33,589 nucleotides of DNA from Desertibaculum subflavum (GTDB lineage: Bacteria > Pseudomonadota > Alphaproteobacteria > Ferrovibrionales > Ferrovibrionaceae). The stretch is from contig QOZS01000058.1 in NCBI GenBank assembly GCA_003576705.1, positions 1 to 33,589 on the forward strand, written 5' to 3'. Numbering within the stretch: the first letter of the stretch is position 1; the number at the start of each line of letters is the position of its first letter. A program made the translations under genes and the position numbers. The notes beneath the pieces are model-generated. The model worked only from the letters and a program-made list of their open reading frames with translations, had not been told where the DNA came from and ran no database searches. This document shows positions 8,060-16,280 of this stretch, one piece after another.

Positions 8060-8275
8060 ATGTCCGAGGCATTCGTTATCGAGGTGGATGGTGAGGCGCT
8101 CGGCCTCGCGGTGCGTGACGGTCGCCGCTTTCGCTTCATCTCCAGCCAGCCGCTGCTGCAACAGATCGATCGCAAGCTCTACCCCTCGCTCCGCGCCTTG
8201 CGCAGCGCCGCGACCGAGGTCTATCGGTCGCTGACCGCAGGCCGACGCCGACCGGGCCTGATCCGCGCCTTCTGA
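8060..8275 (+). CDS. Small conserved-looking protein of unknown function
   Basis: A 71-residue protein, MSEAFVIEVDGEALGLAVRD and on, with no catalytic motif, signal peptide or membrane segment. The first 30 residues read as beta-strands (FVIEVDGEALGLAVRDGRRFRFISS), the rest as a basic helix. This layout resembles short unnamed proteins common in alphaproteobacteria, but I cannot assign a family. A GAGGG ribosome site lies about five bases before the ATG. Codon use fits the neighbours. It is monocistronic and followed by a hairpin shared with the convergent crotonase gene. Function unknown. Confidence 0.6.
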   Translation: MSEAFVIEVDGEALGLAVRDGRRFRFISSQPLLQQIDRKLYPSLRALRSAATEVYRSLTAGRRRPGLIRAF

Positions 8276-8279
8276 TCCG

Positions 8280-8298
8280 CGGCGGCGAAGGGCCGCCG
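8280..8298. terminator. Short hairpin between convergent genes
   Basis: CGGCGGC (8280-8286) pairs with GCCGCCG (8292-8298) around a five-base loop, in the 26-base gap between two convergent stops. Outer bases TGAT/ATCA can extend the pairing imperfectly. It probably acts as a bidirectional terminator. Confidence 0.45.
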
Positions 8299-8301
8299 AA
8301 A

Positions 8302-9072
8302 TCAGATCTCGCTGAAGCCGCCGCCGCGACCCTTGCCGCCGGCGAAGCGGGTCGCGCCGGCGCGCGCCTCGCTGCGAAGCGGTTGCACGCCGCCGGCGCC
8401 TTCCGCGACCAGCGCGTCGCGCAGATCGCGGTCCCATTGCTCATAGGCGGAGCGGCGATCCGCCTTCAGACAGATCTGCGGGAAGCGGGCGATCTCTCGG
8501 GCATACGTTTCCGCCGCCGCGCGCGCCTCGCCCGCCGCCACCTTGCGGTTGGCAAGACCCATGACGAGCGCCTCATCGGCACCGACCGGGCGCCCGGTCA
8601 GGATCATGTCGAGCGCCCGGCCCTGCCCGATGATGCGCGGCAGGCGCACCGTGCCGCCATCGATCAGCGGTACGCCCCAGCGCCGGCAGAACACGCCGAA
8701 GGTCGCCGTCTCCGACGCGATGCGGATGTCGCACCAGAGCGCAAGCTCGAGCCCGCCCGCAACCGCGAAACCCTCGACCGCGGCGATCACCGGCTTGGCG
8801 AGCAGCCGCCGCGTCGGCCCCATCGGACCTTCGCCCGCCGGGTCGGACTCGCCCGTCGTGCCGCTGGCCGAGACCTGCTTCAGGTCATAGCCGGCGCAGA
8901 AATTGCCGTCAGCGCCGGTCAGCACGGCGGCGAGCTGATCCGGATCGCGGTCGAAGGCATCGAAGGCGTCGCGCAGCAGCACCGCCGTCTCGGCGTCGAC
9001 GGCATTGCGCCGCTCCGGCCGGTTGATGATCACCGTGGTCACCGGCCCGTCCCGCTCGACCAGCACCTTCAT
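8302..9072 (-). CDS. Enoyl-CoA hydratase/isomerase (crotonase) family protein
   Basis: A 256-residue crotonase-fold protein acting on an acyl-CoA. Oxyanion-hole segments are FCAGYDL (58-64) and AVAGGLELA (103-111). By alignment from memory to rat enoyl-CoA hydratase, the first catalytic glutamate is present (Glu109), but the second (Glu164 of rat) is Cys129 in FGVFCRRWGVPLIDGG. That FCRRWG variant defines a frequent bacterial subgroup whose exact reaction is usually not known, so simple hydratase activity should not be assumed. The C-terminus is Gly/Arg-rich (FAGGKGRGGGFSEI). GGGAGGG precedes the start at 9072. It lies 32 bases downstream of the AhpD-like gene on the same strand and may be cotranscribed with it. 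Confidence 0.88.
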   Translation of the reverse strand: MKVLVERDGPVTTVIINRPERRNAVDAETAVLLRDAFDAFDRDPDQLAAVLTGADGNFCAGYDLKQVSASGTTGESDPAGEGPMGPTRRLLAKPVIAAVEGFAVAGGLELALWCDIRIASETATFGVFCRRWGVPLIDGGTVRLPRIIGQGRALDMILTGRPVGADEALVMGLANRKVAAGEARAAAETYAREIARFPQICLKADRRSAYEQWDRDLRDALVAEGAGGVQPLRSEARAGATRFAGGKGRGGGFSEI

Positions 9073-9104
9073 GGCTTGCCCTCCCTTGCTTGGCAGGGAG
9101 GATG

Positions 9105-9548
9105 CTAGACCGCCTTGGGCGTCATGCGCAGCCCGACGCCGACCCGATTCATCATGTTCATATTGGCGATGGCGAAGGTGAGATCGGCGATCTCCTTCTC
9201 GGAGAAATGCGCCGCCAGCGGCTCGTAATCGGCATCCGGCGCGGCGGTCCGGTCGATCCGCGTCAGGCTCTCGGCCCAGGCCAGCGCCGCGCGCTCCCGC
9301 TCGCTGAAGAAAGGCACCTCGCGCCAGGCCGCCAGGCAGTCGAGTCGCTGCTGCTTCTCACCCATCTTGCGCAGCTCCCGGCAATGCAGGTCCAGGCAAT
9401 AGGCGCAGCCGTTGATCTGCGACACGCGCAGGTTCACCAACTCGATCAGCTCGCGCGCCAGGCCGCATTCCTGCAGATAGCCGTGCACCGCCCGGAGCGC
9501 CTTGGTGCCGTCGGGCGCCACCGCGGCGAATTGAACCCTTCTCTTCAT
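9105..9548 (-). CDS. AhpD-like / carboxymuconolactone decarboxylase family protein
   Basis: A 147-residue all-helical AhpD-fold protein. The redox motif C48-A-Y-C51-L-D-L-H55 is intact, as in AhpD-type peroxidases, supporting a thiol-disulfide or alkylhydroperoxidase activity rather than carboxymuconolactone decarboxylation. The start at 9548 is set by a GGAGG ribosome site six bases upstream; an upstream extension to 9608 would be Arg-rich and unlike the family. The protein is cytoplasmic and usually oligomeric. It is divergent from the M81 metallopeptidase gene and 32 bases upstream of the crotonase gene. The physiological reductant cannot be inferred. Confidence 0.88.
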   Translation of the reverse strand: MKRRVQFAAVAPDGTKALRAVHGYLQECGLARELIELVNLRVSQINGCAYCLDLHCRELRKMGEKQQRLDCLAAWREVPFFSERERAALAWAESLTRIDRTAAPDADYEPLAAHFSEKEIADLTFAIANMNMMNRVGVGLRMTPKAV

Positions 9549-9677
9549 CCGACACCTCCGTGGGGATCCGACCAGCGGACGACGCAGCCCGGCCATTCGT
9601 GACAGCACGTTGTCCTACGGGCACGCGCCTTGCATTCTGAGTACAAAGCAAGCCTGTCGTTCATCGAGGAGCAAATC

Positions 9678-11165
9678 GTGGCCCGTATCGCCATTGCCGG
9701 CTTTCTGCACGAGACCAACACTTTCGCCCCCGGCACCACCGGATATGCCGATTTCCAGGCCCGCACCATGGCCGGCATGATGCGCGGCGCCGAGATGCTG
9801 CAGAATCCGAAATTCCCGATGGCGACCGGCGGGTTCATCGCCAGGGCGCAGGCGGCCCGGCATGAGCTGTTCCCGATCCTCTGGTGCTTCGCCGAGCCCG
9901 GCGGCTACGTCACCGCCGCCGCGTTCGAGCGCATCGCCGGCGAGATCATCGCGTCGCTCGCCGCCAACGGCCCCTTCGATGCCGTCTATCTCGACCTGCA
10001 CGGCGCCATGGTGACGACCGAGCACGACGATGCGGAGGCCGAGATCCTGCGCCGCGTCCGCGCCGTGGTGGGCGACATCCCCGTGGTCAATTCGCTCGAC
10101 CTGCATGGCAATATCGGCGACGGCATGCTCACGCACGCCGACGCCATGGTGGCCTACCGGACCTATCCGCATGTCGACATGCGCGCCACCGGAGAGCGTG
10201 CCTTCCGCCTGATCGAGGCCCTGCTCGCCGGCCCGCCGCTCGCCAAGGCGATGCGCACGCTGCCCTTCCTGCTGCCGATCCATCGTCAGAGCACCTTCAC
10301 CGAGCCCTGCAAGTCGATCTACGAGGCGCTCGAGAAGCTCGAGGCCGATGATCCCGACATCGCCTCGATGTCCTTCCTGCCCGGCTTCCCGCTCGCCGAC
10401 ATCCCGATGTGCGGCGCCGTCGTGCTGGCCTACGGAAAGTCGCAAGCGGCGGTGGACCGTGCCGCCGACGAGCTGGCGGCGCTCATCAACAGCCAGGAGG
10501 CCGCGTTCGAACCTGGGCTGAAGACGCCGGCCGAGGCGGCCAAGCTCGCCTTCGGCTATGCCGGCAACCGCTCGATGATCCTGGCCGATATCCAGGACAA
10601 TCCCGGCGCCGGCGGCACCGGCGACACGGTCGGCATCATCGAGGCGCTGGTGGCGCAGAAGGTGCCGGACGCCATCGTCGCCATCCTCGCCGATCCGGAG
10701 AGCGCGGCGAAAGCGCATGCGGCCGGCATCGGCGCCACGGTGACGCTCGATCTCGGCGGCAAGACGGTGCCCGGCCAGAAGCCGTTCCGCACCGAGGCGG
10801 TGGTGGAGCAGCTCGCGGAAGGGTCGTTCGCCCTCACCGGGCCGATGCTGGGCGGGTTGACCTCCGATCTCGGCAAGGTCGCGCGGATACGCATCGGCGG
10901 CGTCCGCGTCGTCGTTTCCTCGGCCCGCACGCAATGCAATGATCAGGATTATTTCCGCCATGCCGGCATCGAGCCGAAGGACCACAAGATCATCGTGGTC
11001 AAGAGCTCGAACCACTACCGCGCCGATTTCCAGCCGCTCTCGGATGCGATCGTCGAAGTGGCGGCGCCGGGCGCCTGCGACATGAACCCGGCCAACCTGC
11101 CCTGGACCAAGCTGCCGGAAGGCCTGCGCCTCTACGGCAACGGCCCGGCCTGGAAGCGCCCCTGA
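9678..11165 (+). CDS. M81-family metallopeptidase (MlrC type)
   Basis: A 495-residue protein of the family named after MlrC, the zinc enzyme of microcystin breakdown. Most members sit in amino-acid or cyclic-amide catabolic loci and do not act on microcystin. The signature HETNTF is at 11-16, DLHGAM at 106-111 and DLHGN at 141-145, providing the His/Asp metal-binding residues; the C-terminal MlrC domain contains SSNHYRADFQP. The start is taken as GTG 9678, with GAGGAG just upstream, giving the family-typical N-terminus MARIAIAGFLHETNTFAP; an ATG at 9630 lacks a ribosome site. It is tail-to-tail with hyuB, 12 bases apart. With hyuAB and the transporter protein it suggests degradation of a cyclic amide or modified peptide. 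Confidence 0.92.
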   Translation: MARIAIAGFLHETNTFAPGTTGYADFQARTMAGMMRGAEMLQNPKFPMATGGFIARAQAARHELFPILWCFAEPGGYVTAAAFERIAGEIIASLAANGPFDAVYLDLHGAMVTTEHDDAEAEILRRVRAVVGDIPVVNSLDLHGNIGDGMLTHADAMVAYRTYPHVDMRATGERAFRLIEALLAGPPLAKAMRTLPFLLPIHRQSTFTEPCKSIYEALEKLEADDPDIASMSFLPGFPLADIPMCGAVVLAYGKSQAAVDRAADELAALINSQEAAFEPGLKTPAEAAKLAFGYAGNRSMILADIQDNPGAGGTGDTVGIIEALVAQKVPDAIVAILADPESAAKAHAAGIGATVTLDLGGKTVPGQKPFRTEAVVEQLAEGSFALTGPMLGGLTSDLGKVARIRIGGVRVVVSSARTQCNDQDYFRHAGIEPKDHKIIVVKSSNHYRADFQPLSDAIVEVAAPGACDMNPANLPWTKLPEGLRLYGNGPAWKRP

Positions 11166-11177
11166 AGCGAGGCTGAC

Positions 11178-12854
11178 CTACTCCGCCGCCCGCGCGAGAT
11201 CGCCGTAGAGGCGGCGGGCGTTGTCGCGCGTCATGTAGCCCTCGGCAAGGTCGCGCTCTATCAGCTCGCGCCGGCGGCGTTCCGGCGGCCCGTAGCCGGC
11301 GCCGCCGCCGCAGATCAGGCTGACCACGTCGCCCTTCTCCAGGGTCGCGCGGTCCTTCGATTTCAGGCGGAAGGTCCGGTCGCCGCGCTTCACCTCGCAC
11401 GCGCCCGGCATGCCGGGCTCGCCGCCAAACAGGCCGTCGGGCGCAATGCGGAAGCGGTCGGCATAGAGATTGAGCTCCACGCCATCCTTCAATACCTCGT
11501 AGCGGCGGACGAAGCCGAGGCCGCCGCGGGTCGCGCCGGCCCCGAAGGAATCCGGGATCAGCGAATACTCGAGCACCCGGACGAAATCGTGGTCCATGTC
11601 GAGGCTCTCGATCGGCGCATTGGCGCAATTCGAAAGCGGACCGTCGACCCCGTCGCAGCCATCCACCGTCGGCGAGGCGCCATAGCCGCCGCCGAACACC
11701 TCCAGATAGATCTTGTAGCCGTTCGGCCCGAGATGGCTGAACGCGCCGACATAGGTGGTGTCGTTGCCGCAGGCGATCACCTTGTCCGGCACCACCTGGG
11801 CCAGCGCCTTCATCACCGCGTTCCAGACGCGATAGCCCGCTTCCATGCGGGCCCGCACCGGGGCCGGATGCCGCGGGTTGAGCAGCGAGCCATATGGCGC
11901 CGTCACCTTGATCGGCCGCTTCAGGCCTTCGTTGAACGGGATGTCGGGGCTGGTCAGCACCGCCTTTACGCAGGAGAGCGCCGCCGAGATGGTCGAGGAA
12001 TACGGGCAGTTCAGGTTGCGCTGCACCTGATCGCAGGTGCCGGCGAAATCGATCTCGATCTCCTCGTCCTTCACCGTCACCTTGGCCTTGATGACGAGCG
12101 GCGTGTCGGTGATGCCGTCGTCGTCGATCGCGTCCTCGCCGAGATAGACGCCGTTCGGCACCGCGCGCAGCGCGGCGCGCACGCGCCGCTCCGAATAGTC
12201 GAGCAGCTCGGCCATCACCGCCTCGACCGTGGCGACCCCGTATTTCCGGCACAGCTCGTGCACCCGCCCGGCGCCGGTATTGTTCGCGGCGAACTGGGCG
12301 TTGAGGTCGCCGATGGTCTGGTCGGGCACGCGGATATTGGCGGCGACCAGGCGCTGGAACATGCCCCTCTCGCCCCAATCGCGCATGCTGTAGCGGGACG
12401 GCGGAATGCGGAAGCCCTCCTGGTAGATATCGGAGGCCAGGCTGTTCAGCCCCGGCGCGCCGCCGCCGAGATCGAGGTGATGCGCCGTGGTGGCGCCGAA
12501 GCCGACCACCTGTCCGTCCACGAAGATCGGCGTGAAGACGAAGATGTCCGGCAGGTGCTGGCCGCCCTCGAACGGATCGTTGTTGATGTAGAAATCGCCC
12601 TCGGCCAGCTGGTCGACCGGATAGAGCGCGGCACAGGCTTTGAACGTCGTCGCCATCGGGCCGAGCTGCATCGGGATCAGCTCCGCCTGCGCCACCACGT
12701 TGCCATGCCGGTCCAGGATGGCGGCCGAGCAGTCGCGCGCCTCGCGCACGATGGTCGAATAGGCGGACCGGATCAGCTTGGCGCCCATCTCGCGCGCGGC
12801 CGCGATCAGCGACTGGCTGATCACCGCATAGTCGACCGGATCGACGTTCTTCAT
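11178..12854 (-). CDS. hyuB: Hydantoinase B/oxoprolinase family subunit
   Basis: A 558-residue hydantoinase-B subunit. It begins with DPVDYAVISQSLIAAAREMG, followed by the family segments NDPFEGGQHLPD (about 92-103) and HHLDLGG (125-131), with CGGGAGYG near the C-terminus. With subunit A it forms ATP-dependent enzymes such as N-methylhydantoinase, 5-oxoprolinase or acetone-carboxylase-like ligases; sequence alone does not give the substrate. Its ATG at 12854 shares one base with the hyuA stop (TGATG) and is preceded by GGAGGG, so translation is coupled. The longer frame to 12887 is only overlap with hyuA. Confidence 0.93.
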   Translation of the reverse strand: MKNVDPVDYAVISQSLIAAAREMGAKLIRSAYSTIVREARDCSAAILDRHGNVVAQAELIPMQLGPMATTFKACAALYPVDQLAEGDFYINNDPFEGGQHLPDIFVFTPIFVDGQVVGFGATTAHHLDLGGGAPGLNSLASDIYQEGFRIPPSRYSMRDWGERGMFQRLVAANIRVPDQTIGDLNAQFAANNTGAGRVHELCRKYGVATVEAVMAELLDYSERRVRAALRAVPNGVYLGEDAIDDDGITDTPLVIKAKVTVKDEEIEIDFAGTCDQVQRNLNCPYSSTISAALSCVKAVLTSPDIPFNEGLKRPIKVTAPYGSLLNPRHPAPVRARMEAGYRVWNAVMKALAQVVPDKVIACGNDTTYVGAFSHLGPNGYKIYLEVFGGGYGASPTVDGCDGVDGPLSNCANAPIESLDMDHDFVRVLEYSLIPDSFGAGATRGGLGFVRRYEVLKDGVELNLYADRFRIAPDGLFGGEPGMPGACEVKRGDRTFRLKSKDRATLEKGDVVSLICGGGAGYGPPERRRRELIERDLAEGYMTRDNARRLYGDLARAAE

Positions 12855-14872
12855 CAGGCAACCCTCCGGAGGACCAGATTGTACCACTGGTCGACCTCCC
12901 CGCCCCAGCCCTCGGGGACGTAGATGGTGGAGGTCGAATCCTCGAGCAGAAGCGGCCCCGCCACCTTGCCGCCGAGCGGGATCGAGGCGCGCGCCTTGAC
13001 CGGGCAGTCGAAGGTCCGCTTGCGCTCGGTCACCACGGCCGTCTCGGCGATGTCGCCGACCGATTCCGGCGAGGCGATGGTTGGCAGCGCCTCCAGCGGC
13101 AGCGCGGCGCCGAGCCGGAACGCCACAATCTCGATCCGCTTGCGCCCCGCCGCGCCGTGACGATAGAGCCGCTCGTGTGCCGCCTCGAACAGATCGCCGA
13201 TCTCGGCGACGGTCAGCTTGTCGAGCCGGTCGAGCGGCAGCACCACGGGCACCTCGAAAGCCTGGCCGACAAAGCGCATCTCGGCCGTCACGTCGAATTT
13301 CGGGTTGCCCTCGATGCCGATCTCCTGGAAGCGCTGCGCCGCCCGCGCCTGCATCTCGGCGACCGCGGCGCGGATCTCGTCCTCGACGCCGGGCTTGAGC
13401 TCGATCCGCCGCGTCGCCGTCTCGTGATGCACATAGTCGGCGGCGAGCAGGCCGTAGGCCGAGATCACGCCGGCACAGGGCGGCACCAGGATGGTGCGGA
13501 TGCCGAGATCCTCGGCGATGCGCGCCGCGTGCAGCGGCCCGGCGCCGCCGAAGGGCAGCAGCGCGTAGTCGCGCGGGTCGTGTCCACGCTCGGTGGAGAC
13601 GATCTGGATGGCACGGACGATATTGGCCTCGGCGATGCGGATGGCGCTGTCGGCCACCTCCTCCAGCGACATGCCGAAGCGGCTCGCCAGCTCGGCGAAC
13701 ACGCTGCAGGCCTTGTCGCGCTCGATGGTCATGCGGCCGCCGAGAAAGGCCTTCGGCCGGATGGTGCCGCGGATCACATGCGCATCGGTGACCGATGGCA
13801 GCGTGCCGCCGCGGCCATAGCAGGCCGGTCCCGGATCGGCGCCGGTCGAGCGCGGCCCGGCGCGCAGCATGCCGCCGTCGTCGACCCAGACCACGCTGCC
13901 GCCGCCGGCCCCGACCGAGACGATGTCGAGCACCGGCGTGCGCACCGGCAGGCCGTCGATCTCGGTCTCGCTGGCAAGCTGCGGCTCGCCGTCGACCACC
14001 AGGCAGACATCGGTCGAGGTGCCGCCCATGTCGAAGGTGATCAGGTTGCGGTAGCCCGCCCGGGCGGCGAGCCGCGCCGCGCCGGTGGCGCCGGCCGCCG
14101 GGCCGGAGAACAGCGCGGTCACCGCGTTGCGCTTCATGCCCTCGGCCGGGGTGCGCCCGCCGGAGGACTGCATGATGGAGAACTTGCCGTGGAATCCGGC
14201 GCCCTTGAGCTTGCCCTCGAACCGCTCCAGATAGCGGGCGATCACCGGCTGCACATAGGCCGCCAGTACCGTCGTCGATGCCCGCTCGTATTCGCGGAAC
14301 TCGCGCGCCACGTCCGAAGAACAGGTGACCAGCAGGTTGGGCAGCTTCGAGCGGATCAGCTCGGCGACCCGCGCCTCATGCGCCGGATTGGCATAGGCGT
14401 TGAGCAGGCAGACCGCCACCGCGTCATAGCCGGCCTGGGCCAGCGGGCCATCGGCCAGCCGCATGACGGACACTTCGTCCAGCGCCGTCTCCACCATGCC
14501 GTCGGCGAGGATGCGCTCGCGCACCTCGAAGCAGTCGCGCCGCGGCGCCAGCGAGGCCGGCTTCTGATAGGAGAGATCGTAGATCGAGCGGCGGTCGTGC
14601 CGCTGCAGGCCGAGCACGTCGCGGAATCCCTGCGTCGTGATGAAGGCGATGCGTGCGCCCTTGCGCTCCAGCACCGCGTTGGTGGCGACGGTCGAGCCGT
14701 GCACAAGGTCGTCGATGCGGTCGATCGGCACGGCGCCGGCGACCAACGCGTTGTAGGCGCCTTCGTCCGGGCTTCGCGGCACGCTCGGCACCTTGCCGAC
14801 GATCACCTTGCCGCCTTCCACCGCCACCAGGTCGGTGAAGGTGCCGCCCACCTCGACGCCGGCTCTCAGCAT
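12854..14872 (-). CDS. hyuA: Hydantoinase/oxoprolinase family subunit A
   Basis: A 672-residue ATP-binding subunit with an ASKHA-type fold. The N-terminal VEVGGTFTDLVA (about 6-17) is the first phosphate motif, followed by a Hydant_A_N domain, then the Hydantoinase_A domain with ITFDMGGTSTDVCLV around 276-290 and the late LPFGGAGPLHA motif. The start is ATG 14872, seven bases after GAGGAG; a TTG two codons upstream is less likely. It is first in an A-B operon. The upstream binding-protein gene on the same strand is separated by a strong hairpin, so hyuAB may have its own promoter or depend on read-through. Confidence 0.93.
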   Translation of the reverse strand: MLRAGVEVGGTFTDLVAVEGGKVIVGKVPSVPRSPDEGAYNALVAGAVPIDRIDDLVHGSTVATNAVLERKGARIAFITTQGFRDVLGLQRHDRRSIYDLSYQKPASLAPRRDCFEVRERILADGMVETALDEVSVMRLADGPLAQAGYDAVAVCLLNAYANPAHEARVAELIRSKLPNLLVTCSSDVAREFREYERASTTVLAAYVQPVIARYLERFEGKLKGAGFHGKFSIMQSSGGRTPAEGMKRNAVTALFSGPAAGATGAARLAARAGYRNLITFDMGGTSTDVCLVVDGEPQLASETEIDGLPVRTPVLDIVSVGAGGGSVVWVDDGGMLRAGPRSTGADPGPACYGRGGTLPSVTDAHVIRGTIRPKAFLGGRMTIERDKACSVFAELASRFGMSLEEVADSAIRIAEANIVRAIQIVSTERGHDPRDYALLPFGGAGPLHAARIAEDLGIRTILVPPCAGVISAYGLLAADYVHHETATRRIELKPGVEDEIRAAVAEMQARAAQRFQEIGIEGNPKFDVTAEMRFVGQAFEVPVVLPLDRLDKLTVAEIGDLFEAAHERLYRHGAAGRKRIEIVAFRLGAALPLEALPTIASPESVGDIAETAVVTERKRTFDCPVKARASIPLGGKVAGPLLLEDSTSTIYVPEGWGGEVDQWYNLVLRRVA

Positions 14873-14893
14873 TCGCAACTCCTCGAAACGAAA

Positions 14894-14915
14894 CCGGCGG
14901 CCCGAAGGCCGCCGG
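14894..14915 (-). terminator. Intrinsic terminator with UUCG tetraloop after the binding-protein gene
   Basis: On the minus strand a perfect 9-bp stem (CCGGCGGCC with GGCCGCCGG) closes a UUCG tetraloop and is followed by TTTCGTTTCG. It lies 19 bases beyond the stop of the binding-protein gene and before hyuA, so it should end or attenuate transcription there. Confidence 0.7.
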
Positions 14916-14933
14916 CGTCAGTTCACTCGGATG

Positions 14934-16175
14934 TCAGCTCTTCTTCAGCAGCGGACATTCGCTTTCCGCCGCCGGGCGGAAGGCCTCTTCGCCCGACACC
15001 GTTTGCAGGTGCTTGTAGTAATCCCACGGGCCCTTGGACTCGCTCGGGGCCTTGACCTGGAACAGGTGGAACGGACGCATCACCCGGCCATCCTCGCGGA
15101 TCTTCACGTCCTTGGCGTAGAAGCTGTTGATCGGCATCTCGCGCATCTTCGCCGCCACCTTCACCGGATCGTCGGTGCCGACTGCCTCGATCGCCTTGAG
15201 GTAATGCAGGGTCGATTCGTAGTCGCCCGCATTCAGCATGTTCGGATACAGCTCCTTGCCGCCCGGCATCTGCTTGCGCCGCTCGGCGAAGCGCTTGGCG
15301 AACTTGCGCGTCTCGTCCGTCATGTCCCAGTAGAAGGATTCGCTCAGCACCAGGCCCTGCGAGGTCTTCAGACCGAGCGCATGGATATCGGTGATGAAGA
15401 CGAGCAGACCGGCGAGACGCTGGCCGCCGGCAACGATGCCGAATTCCGACGCCTGCTTGATCGAATTGATGGTGTCGCCGCCCGCGTTGGCGAGCCCGAC
15501 GACCTTCGCCTTCGAGGCCTGCGCCTGCAGCAGGAAGGACGAGAAGTCGGAGGTCGAGAGCGGATGCCGCACGCCGCCCAGAACCTTGCCGCCGCCGTTC
15601 TTCACGAAGGCCGTGACATCGCGCTCCAGCGCATGGCCGAAGGCATAGTCCGCCGTCAGGAAGAACCAGCTGTCGCCGCCGGACTTCACCGTGGCCGAGC
15701 CCGTCACCTTCGCCAGCGCATAGGTGTCGTAGACCCAATGGAAGCCGGTCGGCGAGCAGGCCTTGCCGGTCAGGTCGGACGAGGCCGCGCCGGTATTGAT
15801 GTCGAGCTTGCCGCGCTCCTTGGCCATCGCGCGGATGGCGAGGCCGACCGACGAGGTGCCGACGCCCTGCGCCAAGTCGAGCTTGTCGACATCCCACCAC
15901 TGCCGCACGACGTTCGATGCGATGTCGGGCTTGTTCTGGTGATCGGCGTACATCACCTGGATCGGCTTGCCGAGCACCTTGCCGCCGAAATCCTCGACGG
16001 CCATCTGGACCGCGAGCAGGCTCGAATTGCCAACGAGGTCGGCATAGAGGCCGGAGAAATCCTGAATGACGCCGATCTTCACGGCATCATCGGAGATCTG
16101 AGCCTGAGCAACTTGAACCTGGGCGGCAGACGCGATGGCAAGCGCCCCCACTGCGCCCAGCAGAGACTTACGCAT
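14934..16175 (-). CDS. ABC transporter substrate-binding protein, branched-chain amino acid (LivK/HAAT) type
   Basis: A 413-residue periplasmic binding protein (Peripla_BP_6 fold). The signal peptide MRKSLLGAVGALAIASAAQV... ends at A23-Q24-A25, a normal signal peptidase I site. The mature protein begins DDAVKIGVIQDFSGLYADL, typical of the family that binds hydrophobic or aromatic amino acids, amides and aromatic acids. The start at 16175 sits nine bases after GGAGG; the ATG at 16184 directly abuts the ribosome site and is less likely. No permease or ATPase gene of the transporter is adjacent, so it is an orphan binding protein in this window. Its position beside hyuAB suggests its ligand is their substrate (inference). 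A terminator hairpin follows. Confidence 0.9.
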   Translation of the reverse strand: MRKSLLGAVGALAIASAAQVQVAQAQISDDAVKIGVIQDFSGLYADLVGNSSLLAVQMAVEDFGGKVLGKPIQVMYADHQNKPDIASNVVRQWWDVDKLDLAQGVGTSSVGLAIRAMAKERGKLDINTGAASSDLTGKACSPTGFHWVYDTYALAKVTGSATVKSGGDSWFFLTADYAFGHALERDVTAFVKNGGGKVLGGVRHPLSTSDFSSFLLQAQASKAKVVGLANAGGDTINSIKQASEFGIVAGGQRLAGLLVFITDIHALGLKTSQGLVLSESFYWDMTDETRKFAKRFAERRKQMPGGKELYPNMLNAGDYESTLHYLKAIEAVGTDDPVKVAAKMREMPINSFYAKDVKIREDGRVMRPFHLFQVKAPSESKGPWDYYKHLQTVSGEEAFRPAAESECPLLKKS

Positions 16176-16280
16176 ATTGGACATCCTCCCTAGACTAACG
16201 CGCGGCATATTGGCGGCTCGGTCCCGCAATAGCAATCAAAGGGCGCTGCCTAACTATTCGGCACTGTTCTCTCGGCTCGA

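Noticed and set aside
9600..9677. Promoter for the M81 peptidase gene (TTGTCC with an AT-rich box 17 bases on)
   Set aside because: The -10-like hexamer CATTCT matches consensus at only three positions.
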